Positions 1 through 8,797 of a stretch of DNA of 64,000 nucleotides are shown here, piece by piece (position 1 is the stretch's first letter; the number at the start of each line of letters is the position of its first letter). The notes under the pieces were generated by a model that was not told the origin of the DNA, searched no databases, and worked only from the letters and a program-made list of their open reading frames with translations. A program made the translations under genes and the position numbers. Source of the stretch: Exilispira sp964581895 (lineage in GTDB: Bacteria > Spirochaetota > JAAYUW01); assembly GCA_964581895.1 (NCBI GenBank), contig CAZOPR010000002.1, positions 186,001 through 250,000 of the forward strand, read 5' to 3'.

Positions 1-708
1 TTTTTTCTGTTCAATCTCAATTTGAAAATTATTTTCATAAAATTCTATTATTCTATCAACATTCAAATCATTAAATCTGGATTGATATATTATTTTATAA
101 TCACTATTTTTAGATATAAAATCATCAAACTGATTTATCATTTCTCTTCTTTTTTCATTGATATATTTGGTATATTCAGCAAAATTTTTTAATAAATTGA
201 AATACAATGTCTTTTTTGTATTGAAATCAATATTTGAATAAATTATTTCTTTTTTCTTTTCCACTATCTTTTTGCAATGAAAAAGATAAAAAAGATACTT
301 TTTGTCGTAGGATGAAATTAACTCGTCTATTGTTCTTCTTCTAAAATCAGTTTGAAATATGAAGTTAAAAAGATTTCTATTATACAAAATAAAAATATTT
401 GGGATAAAAAGATCATGTTTTGATTTTTCATCATTTATAAAATAAGATTTTATGCCCTGATTATTATAAATTAGTTTCTCATTATCATTATTTTTAAGTT
501 CTATACTAAAAAATTTTTCTTTTTCTTTTATGCAATTATTTAAAGAGTTTGTTCTAAAACTTCTTCCTGTTTTTATTATATATATTGCTTCAATAATTGA
601 ACTTTTCCCCGATTGATTTTTACCTGTAATGAATGTTATTGGTTTATCAAAAATAAATTGTTTTTGTTCGAATAATCTAAAATTAAATAAATTAAGTAAA
701 AAACTCAT
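1..708 (-). CDS. recF: RecF recombination/replication-repair protein (N-terminal part; gene runs off the left edge)
   Basis: A minus-strand frame stays open from an ATG at 708-706 to base 1, giving 236 codons with no stop. It starts MSFLLNLFNFRLFEQKQF and carries a Walker A motif, GKNQSGKSS, near residue 30. The following GRSFRTNSL matches the RecF 'GRSxR' region. Further on, RRRTIDELISSYD matches the RecF stretch that begins the coiled-coil arms. RecF is a cytoplasmic SMC-like ATPase that helps load RecA at gapped DNA. The start codon overlaps the dnaN stop codon as TAATG, so the two genes are translationally coupled. RecF is usually about 360 aa, so roughly a third lies outside the window. 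No disruption is seen. Confidence 0.9.
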   Translation of the reverse strand, partial: MSFLLNLFNFRLFEQKQFIFDKPITFITGKNQSGKSSIIEAIYIIKTGRSFRTNSLNNCIKEKEKFFSIELKNNDNEKLIYNNQGIKSYFINDEKSKHDLFIPNIFILYNRNLFNFIFQTDFRRRTIDELISSYDKKYLFYLFHCKKIVEKKKEIIYSNIDFNTKKTLYFNLLKNFAEYTKYINEKRREMINQFDDFISKNSDYKIIYQSRFNDLNVDRIIEFYENNFQIEIEQKK

Positions 709-1811
709 TATATCTTGACTGGAACTGTAATAAAAATGTAATTATAATCTTTTTTTTCTTCAAAAGGCATGAAAAAAATTGCTTTTTGAGGATTATTAAA
801 ACAAAGTTTAAAAGTTGAACAATCAATAACCCTGGTAAAATCAGCAATATTTTTATAAGAAACTGCAAATTCTATTGGTTCTTTATCATAATCAATATCA
901 AAATGAACCTTACCTTTACCTATATCTGTTTCAAGATTAGATATTGTCATCAAATTTTTTTCCATCTTTATAAGAATGGTGTCTTCATTAGAAAACATAG
1001 AGGAGATCATTTTTAAGTTTTGGTTAAAAAGATCTTTTTCAATGATAGATGAATATTCAAATGTATCTTGAATTAAAGTTCTATAATTTGGAAATTTTGG
1101 TTCTAAAAGATGACTCATATATTGAATCGAACCAATCTCAATACTAAATTTTTTCTCTGTTAAAGAAATCTTAAATTTTTCATCAGAAGATCTAACTTTT
1201 AATATTATATTCATCATCTTCTTTGGAATAATTGAAATTAAATCTGGTAATTCTTCAAAATTTCTGCAGACAGCAAGTCTTTTTTTATCTGTTGCTACAA
1301 TATTAATCTTTTGATCCTTCTTTTCAATCATTACACCAGCTGTTGAAAATTGCTTATCAATTTCATCTGATGCTGAAAATATTGTCTTGTGTATCATTTC
1401 TTTAAAATATTGCGCATCTATTTCAAAACTATTTTCAAAAGTTATATCAAAAGAAATATTATATTCTGAATAATCCATTGTTTTTAATTCAAATTCAAAT
1501 GAATGATTTTCAGAAAAAATTAGAAGTTCATTATTTTCATTTGTTTCAAAATAAAGCAAAGTATCTGGAACAGATCTAACTATATCAAAAAGCTTTTTTG
1601 CATTTACCAGCGTTTTACCATTTTCTGTAACAGTTGCGTTATCGAAAGCTTTAAAAAAAGTAACTGAATCTGTTGCTGAAATAATTATTTTATCATTTTC
1701 TGCTTCTAATAAAAGATTTGAAAAAACCAACGAAAAGGTTTTCTGTTCTATAACTGAATCAGCTTGAGAAAGAAGTTCTGCAATCTTAAATTTTTCAATG
1801 CTAAACTTCAT
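708..1811 (-). CDS. dnaN: DNA polymerase III beta subunit (sliding clamp)
   Basis: This 367-residue protein has the length and three-fold repeated domain pattern of the bacterial beta clamp. It has the N-terminal MKFSIEKFKIAELLSQA and a C-terminal strand ending FITVPVKI. The clamp encircles DNA and tethers polymerase III and many repair factors. An AGGGGA ribosome binding site lies just upstream of the ATG. The gene follows dnaA on the same strand and overlaps recF by one base, the common dnaA-dnaN-recF order. The spacer between dnaA and dnaN is 302 bp, long enough to hold origin elements. The sequence is diverged from model organisms, but the neighbours make the identity secure. Confidence 0.95.
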   Translation of the reverse strand: MKFSIEKFKIAELLSQADSVIEQKTFSLVFSNLLLEAENDKIIISATDSVTFFKAFDNATVTENGKTLVNAKKLFDIVRSVPDTLLYFETNENNELLIFSENHSFEFELKTMDYSEYNISFDITFENSFEIDAQYFKEMIHKTIFSASDEIDKQFSTAGVMIEKKDQKINIVATDKKRLAVCRNFEELPDLISIIPKKMMNIILKVRSSDEKFKISLTEKKFSIEIGSIQYMSHLLEPKFPNYRTLIQDTFEYSSIIEKDLFNQNLKMISSMFSNEDTILIKMEKNLMTISNLETDIGKGKVHFDIDYDKEPIEFAVSYKNIADFTRVIDCSTFKLCFNNPQKAIFFMPFEEKKDYNYIFITVPVKI

Positions 1812-2113
1812 AATATTCCCCTACTAAATTTTATATTAAATTTTATTTTACTCAATCAATTTTTATCAAAAATCTATCTATTAATCTTTTAATATTTAAA
1901 TTAAGAAAAGTATAATAATATTAACAAGCCTTGTTATTAAGTTAATAAAATTTATAAATTATGAAATTTCCATAATTTATATGTTGAAAAAAAAATAAAG
2001 TTTATCAACAAAATTATTCACATATATTAAAAATAAAAATAATTTTCTATTTTTTACCTTTTTTTCACTTATTTCACTTAATTCAAAAAAAAATATGTGC
2101 AAAATGTGAATTA
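1812..2113. other. Candidate oriC element in the dnaA-dnaN spacer
   Basis: This 302-bp non-coding, very AT-rich spacer holds TTATTCACA (2014-2022), a perfect match to the TTATNCACA DnaA-box consensus. A one-mismatch box TTATCAACA (2002-2010) lies 3 bp away. A further inverse near-match, TGTGAATTA, is at 2105-2113. Two inverted repeats are present: TAACAAG-C-CTTGTTA (1922-1936) and 11-bp arms at 1953-1963 and 1971-1981. Box clustering beside dnaA is the usual hallmark of an origin. The boxes are seen directly; origin activity is inferred. Confidence 0.55.
1953..1981. repeat. Perfect 11-bp inverted repeat between dnaA and dnaN
   Basis: The arms TATAAATTATG (1953-1963) and CATAATTTATA (1971-1981) are exact reverse complements with a 7-base loop. 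The site could be an origin element, a protein-binding site or an attenuator between dnaA and dnaN. There is no T-run typical of an intrinsic terminator. Confidence 0.6.
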
Positions 2114-3526
2114 TTATGAAGTAAGATCTTTAATCATCTCTTCAATGGATATTCTAAGAAGTTCATCGTCTTTCATTAGATCAGTAATTTTTTTACATGC
2201 ATGAATTATGGTAGTATGATCTTTACCTCCAAAAGAAAGACCTATTTCGGTTGTACTTGCTGATGTTAACTCTCTGCATAGATACATGGCTATATTTCTT
2301 GCTCTAGATATTGAAGCATTTCTCTTTTTTGATTTAATATCATAACTTGAAATCTTGAAAGTTTCAGCGACTTTTCTTATAATATCATCAATTTGAATTA
2401 TCTTTGTTTCATCAATATATTTAAACTGATCTTTTAATATTTCTTTTGCCTGCTCTAATGTTAAAGAATTTATATCTATCTTAAAAATATCACAATAGGC
2501 TATAATTTTAATTAAAGCAGATTCAAGTTCTCTTATTGAAGATTTAACATTTTTAGCGATAAAATGTAAAATCTTTTCATCAACATTTCTTTTTTCATAT
2601 TCACACATTTTTTGCAATATTGCTACTCTTGTTTCATAATCAGGAGCAGTTATTTGAACTGTTAAACCCCATTCCATCCTGTTTCTAACTCTTTCTTCAA
2701 AATCTTTTAAGTCTTTTGGCGGTTTATCACAGGTAAATACCATCTGTTTTTGTGCTTGATATAGCGAATTAAAAGTATGGAAAAACATCTCCATCGAAGC
2801 ATCTTTCTGTTCAAGGTATTGAACATCATCGAGTAAAAGAACATCAGTATTTCTAAATTTCATTCTAAATGAATTCATTTGTTCATTTTTTAGTGAGTGA
2901 ATGAATTCATCTATAAATTGCTCAACATGCATATAAAGGATCTTTAAGTTGCTTTTATTTGTCAAAATATAATTAGCAATTGCTTGTAAAATATGTGTTT
3001 TTCCTAATCCAACACCTCCATATATAAAAAGAGGATTCATATGTTGACCTGGGGCTTGAGCTACTCTTAAAGCAGCAGCGGCGCAAAACTGATTATTCTT
3101 TCCTATTACAAAATTATCAAAAGTGTATCTTGGATTTAAGTAGTTTATCTGATTGAAATTATATGTGTCTTGATTTGATGGAGTAACTATTTTACTTTCT
3201 TTGCTGGTTTTATTCTTATTTAACTCTAAATTATCTTCTTTACTTTTTTTTGTAGATGATTTCTTTTTTTCTTCATTTTCATCTTTTGTTAAATATTCAT
3301 AAACAATCTCTTCTTTATTAAATTCATAAAGAGTTTTTTTTATGATATCTGCATAAGAGGAGATAAATTTTTCTTTAGCCATATTATTTGCAAAAGTTAT
3401 AATTACTTTGTTTTCTTCAAATTTAACATCTAAATCTTTAAGCCAGATATGATAAGCAACTTCGTTGATTAAATCCTTAGAAACTAAATATTGAATTATG
3501 TCGTCCCATACCTTTTTTTCAATCAT
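2114..3526 (-). CDS. dnaA: Chromosomal replication initiator DnaA
   Basis: This 470-residue AAA+ initiator binds DnaA boxes and melts the origin. Domain I spans about residues 1-85. A Lys/Glu/Ser-rich linker covers about 85-120. The ATPase domain has Walker A GGVGLGKTH, Walker B LLLDDVQ and the arginine-finger region ERVRNRMEWG. The C-terminal helix-turn-helix bears the DnaA signature KDHTTIIHACKKI. Length and domain order are normal. An AAGG-type ribosome binding site precedes the ATG. The gene is divergent from rpmH across a 480-bp AT-rich spacer and heads dnaA-dnaN-recF. Confidence 0.98.
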   Translation of the reverse strand: MIEKKVWDDIIQYLVSKDLINEVAYHIWLKDLDVKFEENKVIITFANNMAKEKFISSYADIIKKTLYEFNKEEIVYEYLTKDENEEKKKSSTKKSKEDNLELNKNKTSKESKIVTPSNQDTYNFNQINYLNPRYTFDNFVIGKNNQFCAAAALRVAQAPGQHMNPLFIYGGVGLGKTHILQAIANYILTNKSNLKILYMHVEQFIDEFIHSLKNEQMNSFRMKFRNTDVLLLDDVQYLEQKDASMEMFFHTFNSLYQAQKQMVFTCDKPPKDLKDFEERVRNRMEWGLTVQITAPDYETRVAILQKMCEYEKRNVDEKILHFIAKNVKSSIRELESALIKIIAYCDIFKIDINSLTLEQAKEILKDQFKYIDETKIIQIDDIIRKVAETFKISSYDIKSKKRNASISRARNIAMYLCRELTSASTTEIGLSFGGKDHTTIIHACKKITDLMKDDELLRISIEEMIKDLTS

Positions 3527-3908
3527 AACAAACCTTTTTAATAAATTAAATTTTTAATAAATTAAATAAAATAACTTTTTATTAAATAAACTATTAACTA
3601 AAAATTTTATTAAAACAACTTATTATTAAAAAATCTTGTTGGTAAAATAACTTTTCATTTAAAAATCTTGTCAGTAATAAAAAATTTAATTTAAAAATAA
3701 AAAGTTTTAAATAAAAAGTAGTTTTATTAAAATAATTTTTCATTAAAAAAATATTTTTAAAATATCAAATTTCCTTTTTAAATAAAAAAGTTTTCATTAA
3801 AAAATTTTATACAAACAAATTTAACAAGTAGCAAATGGATATATTTTTTCCTTGTAAAAGAATAATAAATTTTAAAATAGAAAAAATCAATCAAAATTTT
3901 AATTTTTC
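3527..3908. other. Very AT-rich divergent spacer between dnaA and rpmH with degenerate repeats
   Basis: No gene is seen here. The stretch is almost pure A/T and repeats a loose unit resembling ACTTTTCATTAAAAAAT at about 3573, 3650, 3737 and 3788. A second repeated phrase, AAAAATCTTGT, occurs at about 3629 and 3660. Such sequence could act as a DNA-unwinding element of the origin and must also hold the dnaA promoter. The repeats are seen; the function is inferred. Confidence 0.45.
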
Positions 3909-3936
3909 TTGACTATGAGATTTTATTTATTATTTT
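3909..3936 (+). promoter_or_regulatory. Sigma-70-type promoter for rpmH-rnpA-yidD
   Basis: TTGACT (3909-3914) and TATTTT (3931-3936) are separated by 16 bp. The predicted transcript starts about 60 bases upstream of rpmH. The same arrangement (TTGACT, 16 bp, TATTTA) precedes the tRNA cluster at 21976, which supports it as a strong housekeeping promoter. Confidence 0.6.
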
Positions 3937-4006
3937 AACAGACACATAATATTGGTCAAATTTTTGTATATTTAATATTATTAATAATAAGTTATGGAGA
4001 GAATAT

Positions 4007-4168
4007 ATGAAAAGAACATTTCAACCTCATAATTTAAGAAGAAAAAGAACTCATGGCTTTAGAGCAAGGATGAAAACAGCAGATGGAAGAAAAGTCCTTT
4101 CCAGAAGAAGAAGAAATGGAAGGAAATTACTTACTGTTGGCGATGTACGAAAAGCTAAAAAGTGGTAA
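4007..4168 (+). CDS. rpmH: Large ribosomal subunit protein bL34
   Basis: The ATG at 4007 opens a 53-residue basic protein beginning MKRTFQPHNLRRKRTHGFR. It contains GRKVLSRRRRNGRKLL, the bL34 signature that packs into 23S rRNA. A GGAGAG ribosome binding site ends 6 bases before the start. It is slightly longer than the usual 44-47 residues because of an eight- to nine-residue C-terminal extension (VGDVRKAKKW region). It is followed by rnpA, whose start codon overlaps its last codons, as in most bacteria near the origin. Confidence 0.97.
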   Translation: MKRTFQPHNLRRKRTHGFRARMKTADGRKVLSRRRRNGRKLLTVGDVRKAKKW

Positions 4169-4482
4169 AGATTAAAAGGCTTCAAAATAAGAAAATCATT
4201 AAAAGACTTCTTTCAAATGGAAATGTCTATAAAACAAAAAAATATAAGTTTTACTATTTTTCCGAGAAAGAAGATTTTAGTTATGCGATTTCTGTTTCTA
4301 AAAAACTTGGTATAGCTACATTAAGAAATAAAGAAAAAAGATGGTTAAGGTCTATTATTTTTCAAAATCGTTTATTGTTCAAAAAAGGTGGATATGCTTT
4401 TATAGTTATTAAAGAAAGCGGTGGGTTGTTTTCTGATGCATCAGATGAAGTTATTTCATTCATTTCTCAAAATTTTAAATAA
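4162..4482 (+). CDS. rnpA: Ribonuclease P protein component
   Basis: This 106-residue basic protein partners the RNase P RNA to mature tRNA 5' ends. It begins at GTG 4162, inside the last codons of rpmH (7-base overlap). That start aligns the N-terminus (VKIKRLQNKKIIKRLLSNG) with the family. The signature helix reads LRNKEKRWLR, a variant of the usual RNR-x-KR motif with K in place of the second R. No separate ribosome binding site is clear, so translation is probably coupled to rpmH. The RNase P RNA gene itself is not in this window. Confidence 0.92.
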   Translation: MVKIKRLQNKKIIKRLLSNGNVYKTKKYKFYYFSEKEDFSYAISVSKKLGIATLRNKEKRWLRSIIFQNRLLFKKGGYAFIVIKESGGLFSDASDEVISFISQNFK

Positions 4483-4735
4483 AATATTAAATTCAATTTT
4501 CATATTTTTTATTAAAGCCTATAGGATGTTAATATCTCCAATACTACCACCATCTTGTCGTCATATCCCAACATGTTCAACTTATGCACTTCTTGCATAT
4601 AATAGATATCCATTTTTAGAAGCGACATTTTTAAGTGTTAGAAGAATATTAAAATGTAATCCTTTATTTAAGGGCGGATATGACCCTCTCCCAGAAAATT
4701 TTTCTTTTTTCAATAGATTGAAAAAGGTAAAATAA
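4445..4735 (+). CDS. yidD: Membrane protein insertion efficiency factor YidD
   Basis: This small protein belongs to the YidD (haemolytic/DUF37) family. It has the conserved core YRMLISPILPPSCRHIPTCS-TYAL and the GGYDPLP ending. The two close cysteines and the amphipathic N-terminal helix are typical. YidD acts at the inner face of the membrane beside YidC. The reading frame overlaps the end of rnpA. Candidate ATGs are 4421, 4436 and 4445; 4445 gives the most family-like length (96 aa) but is a choice by length only. A lysine-rich tail follows the conserved region. Confidence 0.88.
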   Translation: MKLFHSFLKILNKILNSIFIFFIKAYRMLISPILPPSCRHIPTCSTYALLAYNRYPFLEATFLSVRRILKCNPLFKGGYDPLPENFSFFNRLKKVK

Positions 4736-4870
4736 GATAAAAAAGGTAAAATTGAAAATAGAAAATTATGTAAAAATAGAAAATTAAATTAACAAAATAA
4801 ATTAAATTAAAAAATTAAAAAAGAAAAATAAAAAAGATAGAAAATTAAGATAAAAATTTTTAAATAGGAG
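4736..4870 (+). repeat. Low-complexity stuttered A-rich spacer between yidD and yidC
   Basis: The spacer repeats short A-rich words. An AAAAAGGTAAAAT motif that includes the yidD stop is repeated about 15 bases later, followed by AAAATAGAAAATTA variants. No hairpin or promoter is obvious. The ribosome binding site AGGAG of yidC lies at its end. Confidence 0.5.
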
Positions 4871-4875
4871 ATTTG

Positions 4876-6549
4876 ATGGATAAGAATCAAATAATCTTTT
4901 TAATAGTAACTTTCTTGTTTATAATTGGTTATTATTATTTTATTTATCCAAAATATGCCAATATCAATCAAACTCAAACAGTGACTACACAAAATGTTGA
5001 AGTTCAAAAAGAGGAAAGTCAGATTGCAAATCAACAGATACAAAATACGACGACTCCTTCAAATTTGGCAAATTTAGAAACAAAAAGTCTTAGATCCAAA
5101 AATGATGAAGAAAGATATTTTGAACTAAAACAAGATGATCTTATAACAAAAGTAGGATCAAAAGGCGCTGGTTTTAATGAGATAATTTTAGATAAAGATG
5201 AAAATCTTGTTGTTTCAACAGATAAAATGTTTTTTTCTACTGATCTATTGAATGTAACAGATGCATCAATAGATTATATTCAACCTGTTTATTTTTCAGC
5301 AGAACAAAAAGATGAGAAAAATATAATTTTTAAAAAACAGTTCATTGATTTAGCTGGGAAAGAGTGCGAAATAGTTAAAAGTATAGAGAGAGTTGATAAA
5401 TATAAATATATAATTGCAGTTACGATCCGTGGATTGCAAAATAATATTCCTAAAATAGATAGCAATATTTCAATTTTTTCTTTTGATGATAAAATAGGAC
5501 CAAAACAGATTTTATCAAATAAAAACAATAGGCAGGAAATTTATTATAGTTTTGCAAAAAAATATCATCCTGTAAAATTATCAAAAAAAACATATACGCA
5601 AATTCCAGATTTTGATTGGATTAATATTCAAAATCTTTATTATTCAATAATTATAGAAAAGGCAAATGCAAATAATGCAAATGGTCTTACATTTATAAAT
5701 CAGGAAAACTCTCAAACATTCTATATTAAAGCAAATGCCATTGATCTTGTTGAAAATGTTTATAAATTTAATTTTTATACATTGCCTAAAGATAGAAAGA
5801 TATTGCTTTCTTACAATAAAGATTTCGGCAGTATCGTTAATAGATTTGGTATATTAAATCCTATAGTTATTGGTTTTGAATATCTATTAAATTGGCTTTA
5901 TTCAATTTCAAAAAGCTGGGGAATTTCTATTATAATTTTAGCATTCATCATAAAAGCACTACTTTTCCCATTAACAAGACAATCCACAATTTCTATGAAG
6001 AAGATTTCGCAACTTAACCCTCAGATAAAAGAAATACAGGAAAAATATAAAGATAATCCTCAAAAGGCTAATGTTGAGATGCAGGCTCTTTATAAAAGAG
6101 AAAAGATTAATCCACTATCTGGTTGTTTACCATTATTGCTGCAATTTCCATTTTTAATAGCCTTATATAATGCCTTGATGTACAATATGGGTCTTAGAGG
6201 TGCTTCATTTTTATGGATAAAAGATCTCTCTATCGGTGATGTGATTTTTAAGTTACCTTTTAATATTCCTCTTTTAGGTTCTGATATAAGATTATTACCT
6301 TTTATTATGTTAGCGACTCAAATTGGTCAGACAATTTTCCAATCGAAATCTCAGGTAGCATCTACAAAAGAACAGGAAATGCAATCAAAGTTGATGATGT
6401 GGTTATTCCCAATAGTATTTTTCTTTGTGCTTTATAATATGTCAAGTGGTTTGATTCTTTACTGGACATGCTTAAACCTTTTATCTATAATAGAAACATC
6501 TGCGATATCATTTTTTGAAGGTAAAAAATTATCTTTAGCGAAAAAATAG
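4876..6549 (+). CDS. yidC: Membrane protein insertase YidC
   Basis: This 557-residue YidC/Oxa1 family insertase places proteins in the inner membrane, alone or with Sec. The N-terminal membrane helix (residues 5-24) is followed by a Gln/Thr-rich linker and a large periplasmic beta domain to about residue 300. The five-helix catalytic core then carries LSGCLPLLLQFPFLIALY, which contains the conserved core motif. The ATG at 4876 is chosen over an in-frame TTG at 4873 because AGGAG (4866-4870) is correctly spaced from it. The large periplasmic domain is typical of Gram-negative YidC and indicates a diderm cell. It is followed 13 bases later by jag. Confidence 0.96.
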   Translation: MDKNQIIFLIVTFLFIIGYYYFIYPKYANINQTQTVTTQNVEVQKEESQIANQQIQNTTTPSNLANLETKSLRSKNDEERYFELKQDDLITKVGSKGAGFNEIILDKDENLVVSTDKMFFSTDLLNVTDASIDYIQPVYFSAEQKDEKNIIFKKQFIDLAGKECEIVKSIERVDKYKYIIAVTIRGLQNNIPKIDSNISIFSFDDKIGPKQILSNKNNRQEIYYSFAKKYHPVKLSKKTYTQIPDFDWINIQNLYYSIIIEKANANNANGLTFINQENSQTFYIKANAIDLVENVYKFNFYTLPKDRKILLSYNKDFGSIVNRFGILNPIVIGFEYLLNWLYSISKSWGISIIILAFIIKALLFPLTRQSTISMKKISQLNPQIKEIQEKYKDNPQKANVEMQALYKREKINPLSGCLPLLLQFPFLIALYNALMYNMGLRGASFLWIKDLSIGDVIFKLPFNIPLLGSDIRLLPFIMLATQIGQTIFQSKSQVASTKEQEMQSKLMMWLFPIVFFFVLYNMSSGLILYWTCLNLLSIIETSAISFFEGKKLSLAKK

Positions 6550-6562
6550 AAGGAGACTATTA

Positions 6563-7192
6563 ATGCCACAAAGAATTTACATAAATGCGAATAGTATTGA
6601 AGAAGCCAAGAAATTGGCTACTGAAAAATTTAAGAAATCTGAAGAGGAATTAAATCTTACGATATTTAGAGAAAATCCTCCAACAGTATTTATTGAAGCA
6701 GATATAACTGATATTAAGGAAGAAGTGTATAAGTTAGCATCAGCATTTTTTGAGAAGGTCTTTGATTTTTATTCTATAACTGGTAAAGTATATGAGCCAG
6801 AAATCAATGATAATTATTTTATTTTAAAAATAGAAACTTCAAATGATCAACTTTTTGCAAAAAATAATGCTTATCTCCTTTTAACTCTTCAAGAGTTAAT
6901 AAATTTAGTTGGTAAAAAATATTTTGGCTTTGAACCAAGAATTATACTTGACTGCAAAGATTATAGACTTCATAGAAATAACTTTTTAAGAAGTATTGCG
7001 TTAAAAAAGGCAGAAGAAGTAAAAAGGACAAGAAGAACCTTTATATTTTACCCCCTTGATTCATATGAAAGGAAAATAATTCACATGACTTTGCAGGATG
7101 ACCCTGATGTCACGACTGAATCAGAAGGGAACTCGAAATATAAAAGGGTAAGAATAATATTAAAATCAAATTTTAAGAACTTCAAAAAGTAA
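6563..7192 (+). CDS. jag: Jag/KhpB family RNA-binding protein (Jag-N, KH, R3H)
   Basis: This 209-residue cytoplasmic protein has the Jag N-terminal domain (about residues 1-50, EEAKKLATEKF), a KH-like middle domain and a C-terminal R3H domain with YERKIIHMTLQDDPDVTTESEG. Jag/KhpB proteins bind RNA, and their genes sit next to yidC in most bacteria. AGGAG lies 8 bases before the ATG. The gene sits between yidC and mnmE, the standard order. The bases around the stop are duplicated (AAAGTAAGAAATA twice) before the mnmE start. Confidence 0.92.
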   Translation: MPQRIYINANSIEEAKKLATEKFKKSEEELNLTIFRENPPTVFIEADITDIKEEVYKLASAFFEKVFDFYSITGKVYEPEINDNYFILKIETSNDQLFAKNNAYLLLTLQELINLVGKKYFGFEPRIILDCKDYRLHRNNFLRSIALKKAEEVKRTRRTFIFYPLDSYERKIIHMTLQDDPDVTTESEGNSKYKRVRIILKSNFKNFKK

Positions 7193-7210
7193 GAAATAAA
7201 GTAAGAAATA

Positions 7211-8659
7211 ATGAATAGTGGAATTTATGCTCTTGCTTCAGGATATGGTAAAAGTGCTATCGCCGTTGTAAGGATAACTAAAGAGAATGTTTTACTTGAT
7301 ATATCTAAATTTATAAATAAAAAAAATATAAAACCAAGATATGCAACTTTAGTAAATCTTTATAAAGATAAAGAAAAAACAAATTTAATAGATAACTGTA
7401 TCTTAATATATTTTGAAGGCATAAGATCCTATTGTGGAATAGATACAATCGAATTATATTTACATGGCTCATTGTTTATAATAAAAGAAGTTTTTAATCT
7501 TCTAGATTCTATAGGATATCGAGAAGCTGAGCCTGGCGAATTTACAAAATTGGCACTGATTAATGGTAAGATGGATTTAATCCAGGCTGAAGCCATAAAC
7601 AACTTGATTAATTCTGAAACACAAAAAGCTTATGAAAATTCATTAAAAAACTTAGATAAAGAGTTTTCAAATAGATTAAAACTTTATGAAGATAAAATAA
7701 TAAATATTTCTTCCTTTTTTGAAGCAAGTCTTGAATATCCGGAAGATGATTTTGAAGTTGATGAAAGTTTCTTAAAAAGTATTGATGATGATTTTGAATT
7801 TTTAATAGATGAAATTTCAAAGATCTTGAAAAATTCTGATAGCAGTATTAGGCTTCAATCGAAGTTTAATGTAGTAATAGCAGGTCCTACAAATAGTGGA
7901 AAATCTTCATTATTTAACACTTTTTTAAAAGAGGATAGGTCGATTGTTTCGGATATTCATGGGACAACTCGAGATTATATTGAATCTGATTTAAGTTTGG
8001 GTAGCATTCATATTTCACTTTTTGATACTGCTGGGATTAGAGATTCGGAAGATAAGATAGAAAAGATCGGTATTCAAAGGGTAAATAAGCTAATTTCAGA
8101 AGCAGATATTATAATTCTTTTGATTTCTGTCGATTGTAACCTAGATAAAAAGGTTATTGAACTTTTTGAAAAATATAAAAGTAAAATTATTGTTGTTTTG
8201 AACAAAATAGATCTTGTTTTTGGTAAAGACGAAATAATAAAAGCCAAGAATTTAGAAAAATTAGTCAAAAAGGTAGAAGAATCAAAATTAACTGAAAGTC
8301 TCTTAAAAGAATTTCTATCGAATAATGAATCACAGATTATCCCTATCTCAATTGAAATGAATTACAATATAGATCTTATAGAAAAGATACTTAAAGAAAA
8401 ACTTGAAAAAAGCTACGAACAAAGCGATGAAGAAAATGAAAATTTCTTTTTTATTCAGACTATCAGACAAAAAGTACTTTTAGAGCAGGTACTAAAATAT
8501 ATTAAAGATGCCGCTATTTCATATAAAAATAAAGGATTATATGATATTTCGGCTGAAAGTCTTAGAAATGCCTATTTGAAAATAAATGAATTGACTGGGA
8601 AAGAGTACACGGAAGAATTGTTAGACAGTATTTTTAGTAAATTTTGTTTGGGAAAATAA
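7211..8659 (+). CDS. mnmE: tRNA uridine-5-carboxymethylaminomethyl modification GTPase MnmE
   Basis: This 482-residue protein works with MnmG to modify U34 of tRNAs ending in A/G. The N-terminal formyl-THF-binding domain includes the conserved EPGEFTKLALINGKMDL. The inserted GTPase domain has G1 GPTNSGKSS, G2 GTTRD, G3 DTAGIRDSED and G4 NKID. The C-terminus ends FCLGK, matching the essential C[IL]GK cysteine motif. Length and order are normal. It is the last gene of the rpmH-led group and is followed by a convergent tRNA-Gly. Confidence 0.97.
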   Translation: MNSGIYALASGYGKSAIAVVRITKENVLLDISKFINKKNIKPRYATLVNLYKDKEKTNLIDNCILIYFEGIRSYCGIDTIELYLHGSLFIIKEVFNLLDSIGYREAEPGEFTKLALINGKMDLIQAEAINNLINSETQKAYENSLKNLDKEFSNRLKLYEDKIINISSFFEASLEYPEDDFEVDESFLKSIDDDFEFLIDEISKILKNSDSSIRLQSKFNVVIAGPTNSGKSSLFNTFLKEDRSIVSDIHGTTRDYIESDLSLGSIHISLFDTAGIRDSEDKIEKIGIQRVNKLISEADIIILLISVDCNLDKKVIELFEKYKSKIIVVLNKIDLVFGKDEIIKAKNLEKLVKKVEESKLTESLLKEFLSNNESQIIPISIEMNYNIDLIEKILKEKLEKSYEQSDEENENFFFIQTIRQKVLLEQVLKYIKDAAISYKNKGLYDISAESLRNAYLKINELTGKEYTEELLDSIFSKFCLGK

Positions 8660-8664
8660 AAAAA

Positions 8665-8735
8665 AGCGCGAGATGGGAATCGAACCCACATAATCAGCTT
8701 GGAAGGCTGATGTTCTACCACTGAACTACTCGCGC
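8665..8735 (-). tRNA. tRNA-Gly (anticodon TCC)
   Basis: The minus strand folds into a complete cloverleaf. The acceptor is GCGCGAG/CTCGCGC, the D stem GTTC/GAAC, the anticodon loop CTTCCAA and the T loop TTCGATT. The discriminator is T. No CCA is encoded; an A-run follows on the plus strand, which reads as a T-rich end on the transcript. Confidence 0.96.
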
Positions 8736-8797
8736 TTACAAATCAAAAATAGTATAATAATAAAATATGTCAAGAAATTGCAATTTTAAGTATTCAA

